This document shows, piece by piece, positions 47,529 to 59,800 of a stretch of 64,000 nt of DNA. Positions within the stretch are counted from its first letter, which is position 1. Each line of letters opens with the position of its first letter. The stretch spans positions 49,320,946 to 49,384,945 of the forward strand of contig NC_079147.1 of the NCBI RefSeq assembly GCF_945859685.1. The letters run 5' to 3'. Position numbers and translations under genes: made by a program. The DNA is from Eupeodes corollae. Lineage: Eukaryota > Arthropoda > Insecta > Diptera > Syrphidae. Below the pieces are notes generated by a model. That model did not search any database. It was not told where the DNA came from and saw only the letters and a list, made by a program, of their open reading frames with translations.

Positions 47529-49479
47529 TTATAAAAATTTCATACTTCATTATTTAAAATAATATTTGAGACTGTTGACTTTTATTCTCTAGCTTTTTTT
47601 CACAAATATTTTTACCAATACTTAAACAGTGTTTTAAGAAAAACCGTACAATATGTTAAGGCTGAATAACCTAAGTAAGTAAAAGAAGTTTCCAATAAGA
47701 GGTTTTACTTTGAACAGTCCGCTATTAGGACAGTTGTCCCTTTTAAACCCGTCATATTATGATATTGGGCAAATGAAAATAATGACATTGTTAAAAACAG
47801 ACCATAACGTGGTTCTGCAAACTATTGACAAAATTATTAAGATTTTAGTTAAAATTTATGCCTGATCTCACAGTTTTTCGGATCACCTATTTAGTTATAT
47901 CATTGAATTTGTACTAAAAGATAGTACTTGCTTTTTATTGAACTTTGGTACCAATATATGCCAATTAGCCAATAAGACCACGGTTGCAGCTACATACCTT
48001 TTTCTTGAAATGTTGTATGATCAATTCCGTATGTCTTCAATATCTGCACGAATTCTATTTGTATGTTTGTGGATTGATTTTTAGAAAAGCATTTTCAAAG
48101 CTTAAAATCACACTATGAGGAAAAGACTATACAAAGAGTCTTTTTTTAAAAGAGGTTTCATTGCTAAAAATGAATTGTCGATGAAAATCCGGACAATGAT
48201 GCATTTCAATGGCTCAGTCAACGAAGATACGACGAAAGTTGCTAGCGATCGATTAAGAGTTCTTGCGTCAACTGAACTTAAGAAGACTTAAGATCTGGGG
48301 TCCAAGCCGATAAGGTGATAGTTGACTAGCATTTTTTTGATAGCCAAATTGACTATCTTTTTCATTCCGTCTGTTTTCGATTGATCATTTATCAACAATC
48401 ACCTTAGCTGATTTCACCCCTGAGTATTAATGCCTATGAAAATGTTATGTCGTTAGTTGAATGTTTAGTGCCAAAGATCGACAAAGATAGGTTTTTGTCA
48501 CAACGAGCAACAGCTAAAATATTATCAGTTGCTCTTAAGGAACGCACACCATTTCGATACCGTAATCAAGTTTCTGATTGGAAAGATGAAAAAGAGTATT
48601 AGTTTTGAAGACTCTCAAAACTCCTAAATTTTCACTAGTTTTGTAATGCTTTTTAGCAATTTAAAATGTCTTTTTAAAGAGTTTATCGTAATATTTTTAA
48701 TAATGACAAAAAGTGACAGCTTCAAAAATGATTTACTTTCAGCCTTCTGCTTGCTACACGCATTTTTAGCTTTTTAAATGCATTTTTCAACTGAGCAGAA
48801 TACTTCTCCTGATTAGAATGTGCATCTTGGACTATCTTAAGGGATGCATGTTTAATTTAAGGCTTAAAACAAAAATTACATTTTAAATTCATCTTCAAAT
48901 TGGATGAAAATCAACAATTTTATTTAAAAGTTGATTTTATAGGAAAATACATACATATATGTACATTGTCATGTCAGTCATGTCTTCTTATAAATGCATT
49001 CACTACCAATGTCGTCATTTTCGTTCGCAAGCAAAATGTTGATGGTTTCTGGATCAGCAATTTCCTCTTAGCCATTTTAGTTTTACAATGTTACCTACCA
49101 TTTTTCAGCCAGAATGAAGTACGGAAAGCCTTATGCCTGTATTAAAAACCACACTTTTCAAAAATTCTTATTTAATTATTATTCTTATAATATAAATATA
49201 TGAATATATGAGCATGGAAAGTAGAAAGTAATGGATTTTTTCAGATTTTTTGATTTGTCACTTATGTGGTTTTCATTTCCACCTCAAGATCGGAAGAATT
49301 AAATTTTTTAATCGCTCACCTCCGACCACTACTGAATTTGATATGACGCGTATAACTACACATTCACATCAAGGAATTCTGGTTATCAATCCACTCCCTT
49401 CACTTGTGTGAATTTCAACTTTGTAGTTCAATGTCCAAAAGTATTACCTACTTGTTAACTTAACATAGAAAGTTGTTGT
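47529..49479. other. Intergenic DNA, nothing recognised
   Basis: AT-rich to mixed. 48150-48610 has moderately complex sequence without legible motifs. A plus frame at 48900-49145 shows no domain. Confidence 0.4.
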
Positions 49480-50015
49480 TATGGAACCGATTTGTCGAAT
49501 TCAAATTTTTGACATTTCTCGACGTTTCAAGGTCATTAGAGTCGAAATAAAAGATTTGTAGAAGGATGTCTGTTCTGTACGTGCGATGTGTACGTATGTC
49601 CGTACATCCGTACATTCGCTACGATTTTTTAGTCGTCCATAGCTCAAGAACCAGAAGACGTATCGACTTCTAATAAATTATGTTTTTCAGATAATACTAC
49701 AGGAAGATGTAGAAAGTTCTCTTAAGGAAATTGCGTGTGGTTTTTTTCCCATAGCAGTATAAAAAAAGATTAACATTATTTAATCCTAAATATCTCATGA
49801 TTATATATTGTAACGTGTTTCCAAACAAACATATTTTTAGACAAAATTCAATTAACGTTTTTTTTATAAATAAAAAAAATTGACAAAAATCTGTCACTTC
49901 GAAAATTTACGAATAAAAAATTATATCATCTCCAAAACGTAAAAAAAAAACATTACTCAAAATTGGTAATAATTGAATTTCAACTCAATATTTTTTCAAA
50001 AACTTGAGATTATGG

Positions 50016-50029
50016 CTTCAAACTTATTT
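50016..50029. repeat. Target-site duplication of SINE copy 5, left
   Basis: CTTCAAACTTATTT; right copy CTTCAAATTTATTT at 50317-50330 (13 of 14 identical). Confidence 0.75.
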
Positions 50030-50316
50030 CAATTCAATTGGGGGGCTCAACAGTCCATAGTGAACCAGGGCCTAGTGACTTACAACTCTGAACCATTCCA
50101 GTGCGCGAGTACTGTTTTCAGGAATGGAAGGGACTTACAATTTTAGGCCAAATCCGAACGGCTAGTTTTAGAGAGCAAATTTTCATGACAAGAATTATTC
50201 TTTAAGGATTTGTCAATTCCTCGCAAGAGGCAGTACCAGCGAAAATTATTTTTTTTAAATTAAGGTGGCACAGGCAGGGATTGAACCCAAGACCCCTTGC
50301 ATGACAGTCCAACGCA
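50030..50316 (-). repeat. tRNA-derived SINE, copy 5, 5'-truncated, inside repeat B
   Basis: Minus strand starts within the head (TGCGTTGGACTGTCATGCAA), so box A is lost, keeps the box-B-like GGGTTCAATCCCTGCC and the full body, and ends GACTGTTGAGCCCCCCAATT followed by a short AT tail. It is flanked by a 14-bp duplication of repeat B sequence, which proves insertion into the array. Confidence 0.9.
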
Positions 50317-50330
50317 CTTCAAATTTATTT
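50317..50330. repeat. Target-site duplication of SINE copy 5, right
   Basis: CTTCAAATTTATTT; see left copy at 50016-50029. Confidence 0.75.
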
Positions 50331-53326
50331 AATCTTGTTAAAAATATTGTCTTCCACTTTCGGTAAAATTTCCGTATCAAAAATATAAACTTTAAAGAAA
50401 ATTTAACAAAATTTGGTACAAATTAAATTTCGACACCAATATCTTTTCAAATTTTTTAAGTTATGGCTTCCAAACAATTTTTAACTATAAATATTATTCT
50501 TTTTAACATTCGGAAAAGTTTTGAGAATAATCTAATTGACAGTTTTCTTACAAAAAATAAAAACCTAAACATTAAAATTATTAAAAGTTGGTAAAAGTTG
50601 ATTTCCGACTCAAAGATATTTTCAAAATTTTGAGATATTGGCATTTAACTAATTTAGGCTTTTGTTGTTAACATTGGGTAAAACTTTAAGAAAAATCGAA
50701 CTGACCATTATCTTACAAAAAATGAAAAAGCTAAACAAAATTAACAAAAGTTGTTAAAAAATTATTTTCGACTTAAATATCTTTTCAAAACTTTGAGATA
50801 TTGGCTTTAAACTAATTTTCATTTATATGAAATATTCTTCTTAGCTTTTTAAAAAAATTTGAGAAAAATCGAATAGACAGTTTTCTTACAAAAAACTAAA
50901 AACATAAAAAAAATTTAAAATTGTTTACAAAAAATAAAAACCGAAACAAAAATTGATTTTGTACTCCAATATCTTTTCATTTATTTGATATTGGCTTTAA
51001 CCTCTTTGCATCTTCTTACGAATATTGTTGTCAACATTCAGTAAAATTTTGAGAAAAATCTAATAGACACTTTTTTATAGAAAAAATAAAAACCTAAAAA
51101 AAAGCAATTGTAAAACTTGGTAAAAATTTACTTTTGGCTCAAATAGCTTTTCAAACATTAAAAATATTTAAACTTTTTTATTTCACAGAAAATTTTGTTT
51201 TCGATATTCAGTAGTTTTTTTTTTTTATAAAAATCCAACAGACGGTTTTTCATAAAAAATAAAATCTACAAAAAGTAGTACACAAATTTGTTAAAAATTT
51301 ATGTTCGGTTTTTGATATATCTCAAATGTATTTCATTCATCCAATTTGTAAAAATGTAAGAAATGCTAGTAAAATTGGTAAAAATTTGTTTTCGACTACA
51401 AATCTATTTAACAAATTTAGATTTTAAAACTCAACTATTTCTTTATAAAAAAAATATTGTTGGTAATTTTAAAACACATCAAATTGGTTTTAACTTCTTA
51501 TATATAAAAATGAATCGCAAAATGTATTGGTTACGGCATAACTCAACAACTCCTTAACCAATTTATCCAATTCTTTTTTATTTAAATGTTCGTTGAAGTT
51601 CAAGGATGGTTTTTACGGCGAGAAAAATTTCAATAATTGCCGGAAAAACCATAAAAACAGACCTTTTCTTTTTCCCATACAAAAATGTTTTTTAAAGAAT
51701 TTGACTTCAAATCTTCCCATACAAATTTTCGGCTTAAAGAATTTGACTTCAAATCATATCAAATTAAAAAAAAAAGAAAAAAAGGAGAACAAAGTTTTGA
51801 TGTCGATTTGCTGTTGTTTTTCTTGGATCTTCTGTTACCTTTTCTACTGAGTTTGCTTTAGTCAACTGATAAACGGCTGAAACAAATCCCTATATCGTGT
51901 TTTGTGCAGAGTGTAAGTGTTAGTGTTTGTTTAGTTAGTGTTTAGTGACAAAATAATTTATATTTGATATGCTTCCTATGAGACGAAGCAATTTAGGTAG
52001 AAGAACCCGAACTGCTACAAAACAAGCTAATTACCGATCTAATCGTACTGCACAGGAACGTCAAGACCAAATTAAACGTGAAAGAATTCGGATATCACAA
52101 AGCGTGAAGAGCGAGTGCTACATTTAACTAATGATCGCTCAAGTTTGAATCAAGCTGCTTTCAGTTACGATGTGTCAATTGTCTACAGTAATTACCAATG
52201 TGTTGTTATTGGTTCTATGAACTCGATTTGCTCAGACTGTAAGGCACTGAAATACAAAGCGAAGCTAATGGATTGTGTCGCGCAAATGGTAAAGTGGAAC
52301 TGATACCTTTAGATACAGCACCAGAGCCATTGTACTCATTGGTATCAAGTATAGGAACTGATTCCATACTTTTTGACACATATCCAACACTATAACAAAT
52401 TCAAATGACTTCATTTGGGGCAGCAAATGTAGTTCGGGAAAATTTCATGCCAACTTTCAAGGTTTGTATTGTAGCAGTTATTCATAATTATTTTAGTGAA
52501 CAAAATTTTCTATCACCTAAGTTAGATAAGTAGAAAAGTATTTGATACTCTTATGAAAAAAACAAATGATGAAACTGGGGGTATTTACTCCTGCAAATAG
52601 TGGTACAGGAAAATCTGTTTTGATTTCAATAATATTATCAACAACTCGCTCACAAAAAAAATTGCACTTGCACTCGCTTCGTCGGGAATAGCAAAAAACT
52701 TTGCTTGAAGGTGCTCGAACAGCCAATTCAGCACTGAAATTGCCATTAAATATGCAAAGCAATTAGCTCCGACCTACAACATTTCGGAGAACTCTGCAAT
52801 GGCAATGGTTTTGCAGCAATGTAAATTAATTGTTTGGGATCTTTGGAGGCTTTAGACAGAACCTTAAAAAATCTACGAAGCAATAATATCTTATTTGTTG
52901 GTGCAATGATTTTATAACCTGGAGATTTTCTTCAAACATTGCAATTGATTAGACGATCAATGCCAGCTAATGACATCAACACATGTCTAAAGTCCTCAAA
53001 TTTGTGGAAACATGTCAAAGTGCTTCTTTTAAGAATATTTGTGTGGCGTTGTAATATGACCAATCTATAAACATGTTCTCTAAACAACTAATTCATGTTG
53101 GTAATGGCAAATTCAGAATTATTCAGAAGGTTTTTCCAGATATTTCTCAAAATTACAGAAACCATTATTGGTTGAGCGAATGAGCTACATATATATTTGC
53201 TGCAAAAACCATAGATAGAAATGAATTAAATATCAAAATGCAAGGACAAATTACAGGACAACCGAGGATATGTAAATCAATTGATTCGGCTAGTAACCAA
53301 GATGATGTAGTAATTTTCCACCTGCA

Positions 53327-53340
53327 TTTTTAAGCTCGCT
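53327..53340. repeat. Target-site duplication of SINE copy 6, left
   Basis: TTTTTAAGCTCGCT, identical to 53651-53664. The same sequence occurs once, uninterrupted, in Helitron copy B near 35378-35393 (minus strand). Confidence 0.95.
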
Positions 53341-53650
53341 GTAGTACCCGTAGCATGATGGGTAGTGCGTTGGACTGTCATGCAAGGGGTCTTGGGTTCA
53401 ATCCCTGCCTGTGACACCTTAATTTAAAAAAAATAATTTTCGCGGGTACTGCCTCTTGCGAGGAATTGACAAATCCTTCAAGAGTAATTCTTGTCATGAA
53501 AAAGTGCTTTCTCAAACAAGCCATTTGGATTCGGCCTAAAAATTGTAGGTCCCTTCCATTCCTGACAACAGTACTCGCACACAGGAATGGTTGAGAGTTG
53601 TAAGTCACTAGGCCCTGCTTCACAACGGACTGTTGCGCCACCCCATTTGA
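53341..53650 (+). repeat. tRNA-derived SINE, full-length copy 6, inside Helitron A
   Basis: 310 bp. Head GTAGTACCCGTAGCATGATG with box-A-like TAGCATGATGGGTAGTGCG, box B GGGTTCAATCCCTGCC, body with GCGAGGAATTGACAAATCCT and TTCTTGTCATGAAAAAGTGC, and 3' end GACTGTTGCGCCACCCCATT-TGA. A perfect 14-bp duplication flanks it. This copy fixes both ends of the family and is among the youngest. Confidence 0.95.
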
Positions 53651-53664
53651 TTTTTAAGCTCGCT
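53651..53664. repeat. Target-site duplication of SINE copy 6, right
   Basis: TTTTTAAGCTCGCT; see left copy at 53327-53340. Confidence 0.95.
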
Positions 53665-54304
53665 GGATTTGCCAGGATTGACACCTCACAATCTTCAATT
53701 AAAGGTTGGATGAATAGTTATAGTGTTGCGAAATATAAACAAACGGTACACGGTTTGCGATAAAAAAATTACTAAGCAACGTGATAGAAGCAACTGTACT
53801 CAAAGAAGAGTATAAAGGAGAAGGTGTTCTTATACCGCGCATCCCAATGATATCGAGTGATGTGCCATTTGAGTTTAAACGACTACACTTTCCAATGCGA
53901 CTTGCTCTGGCTATGACCATAAACAAGTCGCAGGGACAATGATCATGTGTTTGTGGTATTAATCTAGAAAACTCCATGTTTCTCACATGGTCAATTGTAT
54001 GTTGCTTGTTCCCGTGTTTTAAAACCATCAGATTTGTTTGTCTAACGCCAAGTAATCAAACAAGAAATATCGTATATCACAAAGCACTACAATGATAATA
54101 AAACTGATTCCTGTTAAAAATTATGATTCACATGGTAAACAATAAAGTGGTTACTTTTTTTTAAATTGTTATTATGTTTCATTTAATCATTTTGTATTCA
54201 GAACGCCCCATCACCAGGGTGACGGTTGACTATAAAATACTAAGCAACAAAATCTGCCACTTTACAAATCCTTATGACAGGACGAAGTCTGTCGATTCCG
54301 CTAG

Positions 54305-56502
54305 TACTAAATAAGATTTAGGAAACCAAATACATCTAGTATACTTTTGTATAGTCAAATGTTCAAGTAGCCTTAACTCCGGGCAAGAAAAGTTGTTTTA
54401 ATCAGATACTTTTATCCTGATAAGAGTTCATTGTTAGTTTTGCGTTCACTTGATTTTTTCTTATAGTTTTTTCTCTGTTTAAGAATCCATTTAATAATCT
54501 CCCCACTTAATGAAGAATAAATTAAGATGATGATCAAATTACCACAGTTCTACAAGTTTCACAATTTCACATTTATATGATTTGTTTGTCAAGGACCTGA
54601 CGAAGCCAAATGCATAATCTGATCCACAGCAGGAAGTGTTGCAAATTCCTTTAAATACTCTTCATCAATAATAAATGATAATACAAATTACCCTCCAAGC
54701 TCATATAAGGCTTGTAAGTTCAAGGTTATTATTATATTAATATTAAGCTGAAATGTCAACATATACCTAAGGGCAAGAATAAAGCCTGCATCACGGTTGT
54801 CTTTTGATGATACTGCCAATCGGATGTCTTCACATTCACGTCTCCTCCGTTCAAGTTTATTGACTTTAACAATCAATTGTATACAAATTTTGTCTTTAGC
54901 AACATCTTCGTTATTGGTCCTTGATATATGTTAATTGGACCGTCCATCTCCATTGTCGTCTTCTATATGTACCTATGCTATCGTGAATACGTTGGGTTTG
55001 TCATCTATGATGAAGAAAAAAAAGCTTCAGCTCTCCCAGTTTAATGATGCGATTAATATGGGTTTATGCATCGTCCTTGTATAATCGATAGTTGTCAGCT
55101 CCCCAATGGGTAGGTATGCATCTCCAAATCCAAAATATCCAAACAAGGCTAACATCATCGTTATTATAAGACCAACAACGTTGACCTCAAACTCATGTCT
55201 TCCCTTCCCATTCTTTCGATGTGGCATGGTCTGTGGGGCTACATAACTATATAAAATACTCCCAGCATCAGTGTTGCTGATACTTGCTTCCATAAGAGGC
55301 TTCAGTATAATGTTCCCCTCAAAGATAATCGCAATGAGACGAGCGACGACGCACGCGACGGACAGACGATGATGATGTTGATGTCGTCGTCGATACGATG
55401 CCGATGATGATGATGTCCTTTATCTCTTTGGAGCTTTCCACGCACCAGAGATGTTTCGTACTTAATCAAGTTCAAAAATTTAGGCCAGCATTATTAATGT
55501 TATCTTGTTTGTTTAAGTTCGGGTGATGCCGTCATGGTGATGGTATCAGGAAGTGCGTTAATATTTCTCTTCTCTGCATATATTCACATCAACATGCAAA
55601 TCCCTTGTCCTCTTGAAATTAAAGGATTCAGCACACATTAGCTACGTATCATCTACTTAACATTGATTAAATGCCTTTTATACAATAAGGATGTAGACGT
55701 AGAGTATAGAAGACTTTCCCAGCACATAGCACGGAGCCCATCAAAGACGCCATGATCTATGATGTTGGTTGGTATGGCATAAGTGGAACGACTGTTGTCG
55801 TGATGGCATCATCATCATCATCCTATCGTCAAAATTTATCCAAAACGCCCGGAAAACAACTACGTTACGGTCTTCTATGCATTGCCATGACTCGAGACGA
55901 AAAAGGGGTTAAAGTTGAATATTCAATATTTTATGCAAAAGTCTGGCGAAGCAAATCCTTGTTATAGAAAAGGTATACCTAATACAATATGCATAAAATA
56001 CTCATCCTTGTCCTCGTCCTTAAACTGATGTGAGAGTGTTAAGAGTGTTTTCCAAAATCCACCAGAAACTGATGGTTGGGGTTTTGGCCAAAAATTATGC
56101 CTCGACTTTCACACGTTTAGCACGTAGTAGTTATCTACCTAAATATTCCTTGTGAGTTCAGAAGTGAGAAAATGGAGAACCCTACTGGTAGCTGATGTGG
56201 CGCTCTCGTTTTCAAGAGGGATTTTCTATATGATTGCTTTTATAGTTCACATCAAGCTGAAGAAACTTGATTAACATAATTGAAAGACAATCGCAGATTA
56301 GTGATTTCTTATTAAATTTAACGTTTTGTGCATAATAGAAAACGTGAGGGATTTTTTTAGTGAACATTCTGATGGATACAAACGTATAAATACATAAATT
56401 ATGCAATTATTAGTTCAGCAGGGAAATGGGGTGAGATTTCTGACATCGAATTATCGGGGGGTGGATATAAATATGACCCATTAGAGTGAATTAAATAAAG
56501 TA
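54305..56502. other. Intergenic DNA; less AT-rich block at about 55.0-56.1 kb
   Basis: No element firmly recognised. 55320-55420 is rich in GAC/GATGATG repeats (GACGAGCGACGACGCACGCG region). Small frames (minus 55027-55293, plus 55752-55967) show no known domain. The last about 100 bp before 56503 may belong to the RT pseudogene that resumes at 61279, because the frame ending IKYN runs on into PDLDTLVTFIKNADC after the LTR element. Confidence 0.4.
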
Positions 56503-56507
56503 TAACC
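56503..56507. repeat. Target-site duplication, left (TAACC)
   Basis: TAACC directly before the 5' LTR, repeated at 61274-61278 directly after the 3' LTR. Confidence 0.95.
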
Positions 56508-56711
56508 TGATGTATAATGTCCCATCTCTAAGCATACTTGTCTAAACAACAATTATATCAAAATGAACATTAAAATGAATGACTAAGCATAACATAATCG
56601 GCTAGCGTGGTGGTCTCGCTTTTTGATAGTTTTTCTTGGTCTTCCAGTTCACTTTGTAAGCTCAAATAAGGAACACTGAAATATTAATAAAAGTCTTTCA
56701 ATCATATAACA
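56508..56711 (+). repeat. 5' LTR (204 bp)
   Basis: Begins TGATGTATAATGTCCC and ends CATATAACA (TG...CA). Identical to the 3' LTR except at 56670, G here and A at 61232. It should hold the element's promoter; no clear TATA box was identified. A second AATAAA lies near 56684-56690 in both LTRs. Confidence 0.95.
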
Positions 56712-56722
56712 TGGCGCAGTCG
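56712..56722 (+). other. Primer binding site, tRNA-Ser type
   Basis: TGGCGCAGTCG starts immediately after the 5' LTR and is complementary to a tRNA 3' end CGACTGCG-CCA, the acceptor end of an insect tRNA-Ser (known also from 297/17.6-type elements). Eleven bases match; the following bases do not obviously continue. Confidence 0.85.
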
Positions 56723-56856
56723 CTTTAAAGAACTTAAAAAAAAAAGAAAGGAAAAACGTTTTAACAAAAAAAAAAAAAAAAAAAATAATAGTAATAATAA
56801 TCTAGTAAAAACTATATAAAACTTACTATACCTACTAAATATTAATTTAAAATACA
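56723..56856 (+). other. 5' untranslated leader of the LTR element
   Basis: 134 bp, very A-rich, with an A-run of about 20 at 56766-56785. No upstream ATG-initiated frame of note. Confidence 0.8.
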
Positions 56857-59800
56857 ATGGCAAATTGTGACTTTCAAAAGCCCGGCCTCTTACTTTTGGA
56901 TGGAAATGTCAAAGAGAATTGGCGCAAATTTAATAACATGTGGAAAATATATACGGTGGCTACAAAAACGGACAGTGAGGCTATCCAGACAGCTAGATTT
57001 TTATCATGTGCTGGAGAAAAGGCCATTGAAATATTTCAAACACTTCCTTTAGCTGAATCTAATAAAACTAAAATTAATGAAGTAATAGAAGCGTTTGAAG
57101 CGTATTGCATGCCAAGGAGCAACGTGGTCTACGAGCGATATATATTTTTCTCACGAAACCAAAAAGAAGGAGAGCCATTCGAACAGTTTTTATCTGATAT
57201 CATTAAATTGGCAGAAAGCTGTGATTTTGATTGCCAAAAGGAGGACATGATCAGAGATCGAATCGTCATGGGTATTGCAGAGCAAAACATTCGATTGCAA
57301 CTTTTGAAGACAGACAACCTGGACCTGACTAAAGCCAAGGAGCTTTGTCGCGTGGCGGAGCAAGCAAGTATGCAAGCTCAACAGATGCAAGGAGAACGAG
57401 GATCAATTGCAGTAATAGCAAATAAAAATCGTCAACAAAAAAAATACAATAATAGTTCTAATCTTAATTTCAATAGCAATGTTTCTAAATCTCCATCTTA
57501 TTCTAATTCTAGATTTCCAAATAATGTGACGAAGAGGAGAGACCACCTAACTAGCGAAGAACAAAGACCTTCGAGTTCGGGAAAAAATATAAACATTATT
57601 GGATGCGACAAGTGTAAAAGAAATCATATTCCAAATCGCTGTCCAGCATTTGGACAAAGATGTTTGAGATGTGGCAAGTACAATCATTTTGCCTTAGCAT
57701 GTAGATTTAAGAGTGTAAATGACATTAACAGTAACGAAATTACTCATGAAGATGATGAGGATGACTCATATATTGATTCGGTTGAGGTGGTCGGTTTTAG
57801 TTCAGTTGGTGACATTTACTCGATAAATCAGGTTCGACAAAGTTGCAGGAGTTGGTATGAAAATATCGCGGTAGAAAATAGTTTGATTAAATTTAAATTG
57901 GACAGTGGGGCTGATGTTAACGTTATACCACTAAAAGAAGTTCAAAAGTTGAATTTAGAACATAAAATAAGACAGGTAAGAACAAAATTAGAGGCATATG
58001 GTGGTTCTTATATTCCTACAAAGGGTTTAGTTAGTCTTCAAGTTCAGTATAAAAATAAAATTGTTGATGCAGATTTCATGGTAGTTGGTTGTGATTCAAA
58101 ACCATTGTTAGGGCTTAGTTCATGTGTGGACTTAGGGTTGATTCAAAGAGTAAATGAGGTTAGCAACATTGGTGAATTTATTCATAAAAATAATGACGTT
58201 TTTTCGGGCGATGGACGATTCCCAGATAAATGCTCATTAGAATTGAAACCAGATAGTTATTCTGTGAGTAAGCCACCGAGGCGAATACCAATAGGCATAA
58301 GGCAAAAAGTTAGAGAAGCACTAGAGACCATGGAACGTCGTGGAATAATCAGTAAGCGTGATCAACCTTCAGCATGGTCACACCAGCTAGTAGTTGTTGA
58401 GAAGGCTAATGGATCCTTGAGATTATGTCTTGACCCAAGTGCCCTTAACATGAACTTGAAAGACGAGCACTTCATAATTCCTACACTGGATGATTTTTGT
58501 GACGCAATGCGGGAGCTTAAGTACTTTTCAGTTTTTGATTTAAAGGAGGGCTTCTGGCAGCTTGGCTTGTGTGAAAAATCGAAAGAATTGACAGTTTTTA
58601 GTACGCCATTTGGATCGTACCAATATAATGTTCTACCTTTTGGTATCAAAACGGCTCCAGAAAAGTTTCAAAAATTAAACTCTAAATATTTTGCAGGTTT
58701 ACCTGGCACATTTGTTTACATTGATGATGTCATCGTTGGAGGAAAAACTAAAAAAGAGCATGATGAAAATGTTGAGAGAGTATTAAAAAGAGCTCGTGAA
58801 GTAAACGTTAAATTTAATAGAGATAAACTGCAGCTTTGCGTAAATAAGGTTAGATATTTGGGTCATGTTTTTACTGGTGATACAATTTGTCCAGATCCAA
58901 GTCGAGTTGAAGCTATTATAAACCTAAAAGAACCACAAGACAGAAAACAATTAGAAAGTGTTATGGGTATGTTCAATTATCTTCGTTCTTTTATACCTAA
59001 TTTTTCAAATTTAAATTCACCCCTTAGGGAATTGTTGAGAAAAAATGTTGAATTTCAGTGGTCTTCAAGCCACAGCCAAGTTTTTAAAGATATGAAAGAT
59101 ACTCTTGCCAAACATTCAATCCTTCACGTTTTTGATCCAAAGAAACAAATTTTGATTCAGACTGATGCTTCCAAAAATGGGTTAGGATGTTGTCTTTTTC
59201 AAGAAGGTAAGCCGGTAGCATACGCTTCTAAAAGCTTGACTGACACTGAAACAAGGTACGCACAAATAGAAAAAGAATTATTGGCTGTTGTCTACGCCTG
59301 TGAGAAATTCAAAAATTACATTTATGGTTATTACTTCACCATAAATTCTGATCATAAACCATTGGTTTCTTTGGTTAAAAAAGATGTTGGTGAAATTCAT
59401 TCGACTCGTTTACAACGTATGAAATTGAAACTCTCAAAATATGATTTTGATATTAAGTTTGTTCCGGGAAAGTTCTTATACGTGGCAGATTTGTTATCAC
59501 GTAATTTTATAAATGATCCTATAGTTGATATAGAATCATCATTAAAGGACCTCATACACAGCATCAATATGAGTGATCCTAAACGAAAAATGTTCGAAGA
59601 AGAAACCCGAAAAGATGTTGTGTTACAGACTCTTGTACATCTGTACGAAGATGGTTGGCCAGCAGATAAGCAACGGGTTCCAGAAAATGCTAGGTTCTTT
59701 TGGCAATTTAAAGACAAAATCTTTGTAGAAGACGGCCTAGTTTTTTATGAAAATCGTGTTCTGGTCCCAAACAATTTAATCAAAGGTATGCTAGATGTAC

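Larger units (their letters stand above)
49480..51495 (+). repeat. Repeat B: head plus long array of AT-rich units, split by a SINE
   Basis: Head from about 49488 (GGAACCGATTTGTCGAATTC, TTGACATTTCTCGACGTTTC, GTACGTATGTCCGTAC, CCATAGCTCAAGAACCAGAA). Then units marked by versions of TTTTCGACTCAAATATCTTT at about 49975, 50425, 50600, 50763, 50955, 51130 and 51300-51390, spacing roughly 160-190 bp, the most in the window. The last variant unit (TTTAGATTTTAAAACTCAAC, then TTGTTGGTAATTTTAAA) matches the one next to the tail in the 26-kb copy. The tail itself is missing; the Helitron starts there instead. Confidence 0.75.
51969..54095 (+). pseudogene. Helitron Rep-helicase remnant (copy A)
   Basis: The start at 51969 opens an arginine-rich N-terminus (MLPMRRSNLGRRTRTATKQA), then FSYDVSIVYSNYQCVVIGSM, a CxxC zinc-binding trace (CSDCKALKYK), PEPLYSLVSSIGTDSI and NFMPTF near 52450. 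After a short linker it passes directly into the Pif1-type helicase: NSGTGKSVLISIILST (about 52598), then QQCKLIVWD with the following Glu block lost, TCLKSSNLWKHVKVL, FPDISQNYRNHYWL, and after the SINE LRNINKRYTV-like, then LIPRIPMISSDVPFEFKRLH, LALAMTINKSQGQ and YVACSRVLKPSDLF, stop near 54095. The Rep nuclease is missing. Multiple frameshifts; inactive. Confidence 0.85.
51496..54304 (+). mobile_element. Helitron, internally deleted copy (A), with SINE insertion
   Basis: The 5' end TCTTATATATAAAAATGAAT resembles the TC-TATATATAAAAATGAAT type start of insect Helitrons. The 3' end is CTAG (54301-54304) followed by T, with a GACAG...CTGTC hairpin (54272-54289) about 11 bp inside. No target duplication or inverted repeats, as expected. 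Without the SINE and its duplication it is about 2.5 kb, so non-autonomous by size. Copy B (34.7-36.9 kb) matches it over the coding region and 3' end. Confidence 0.85.
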
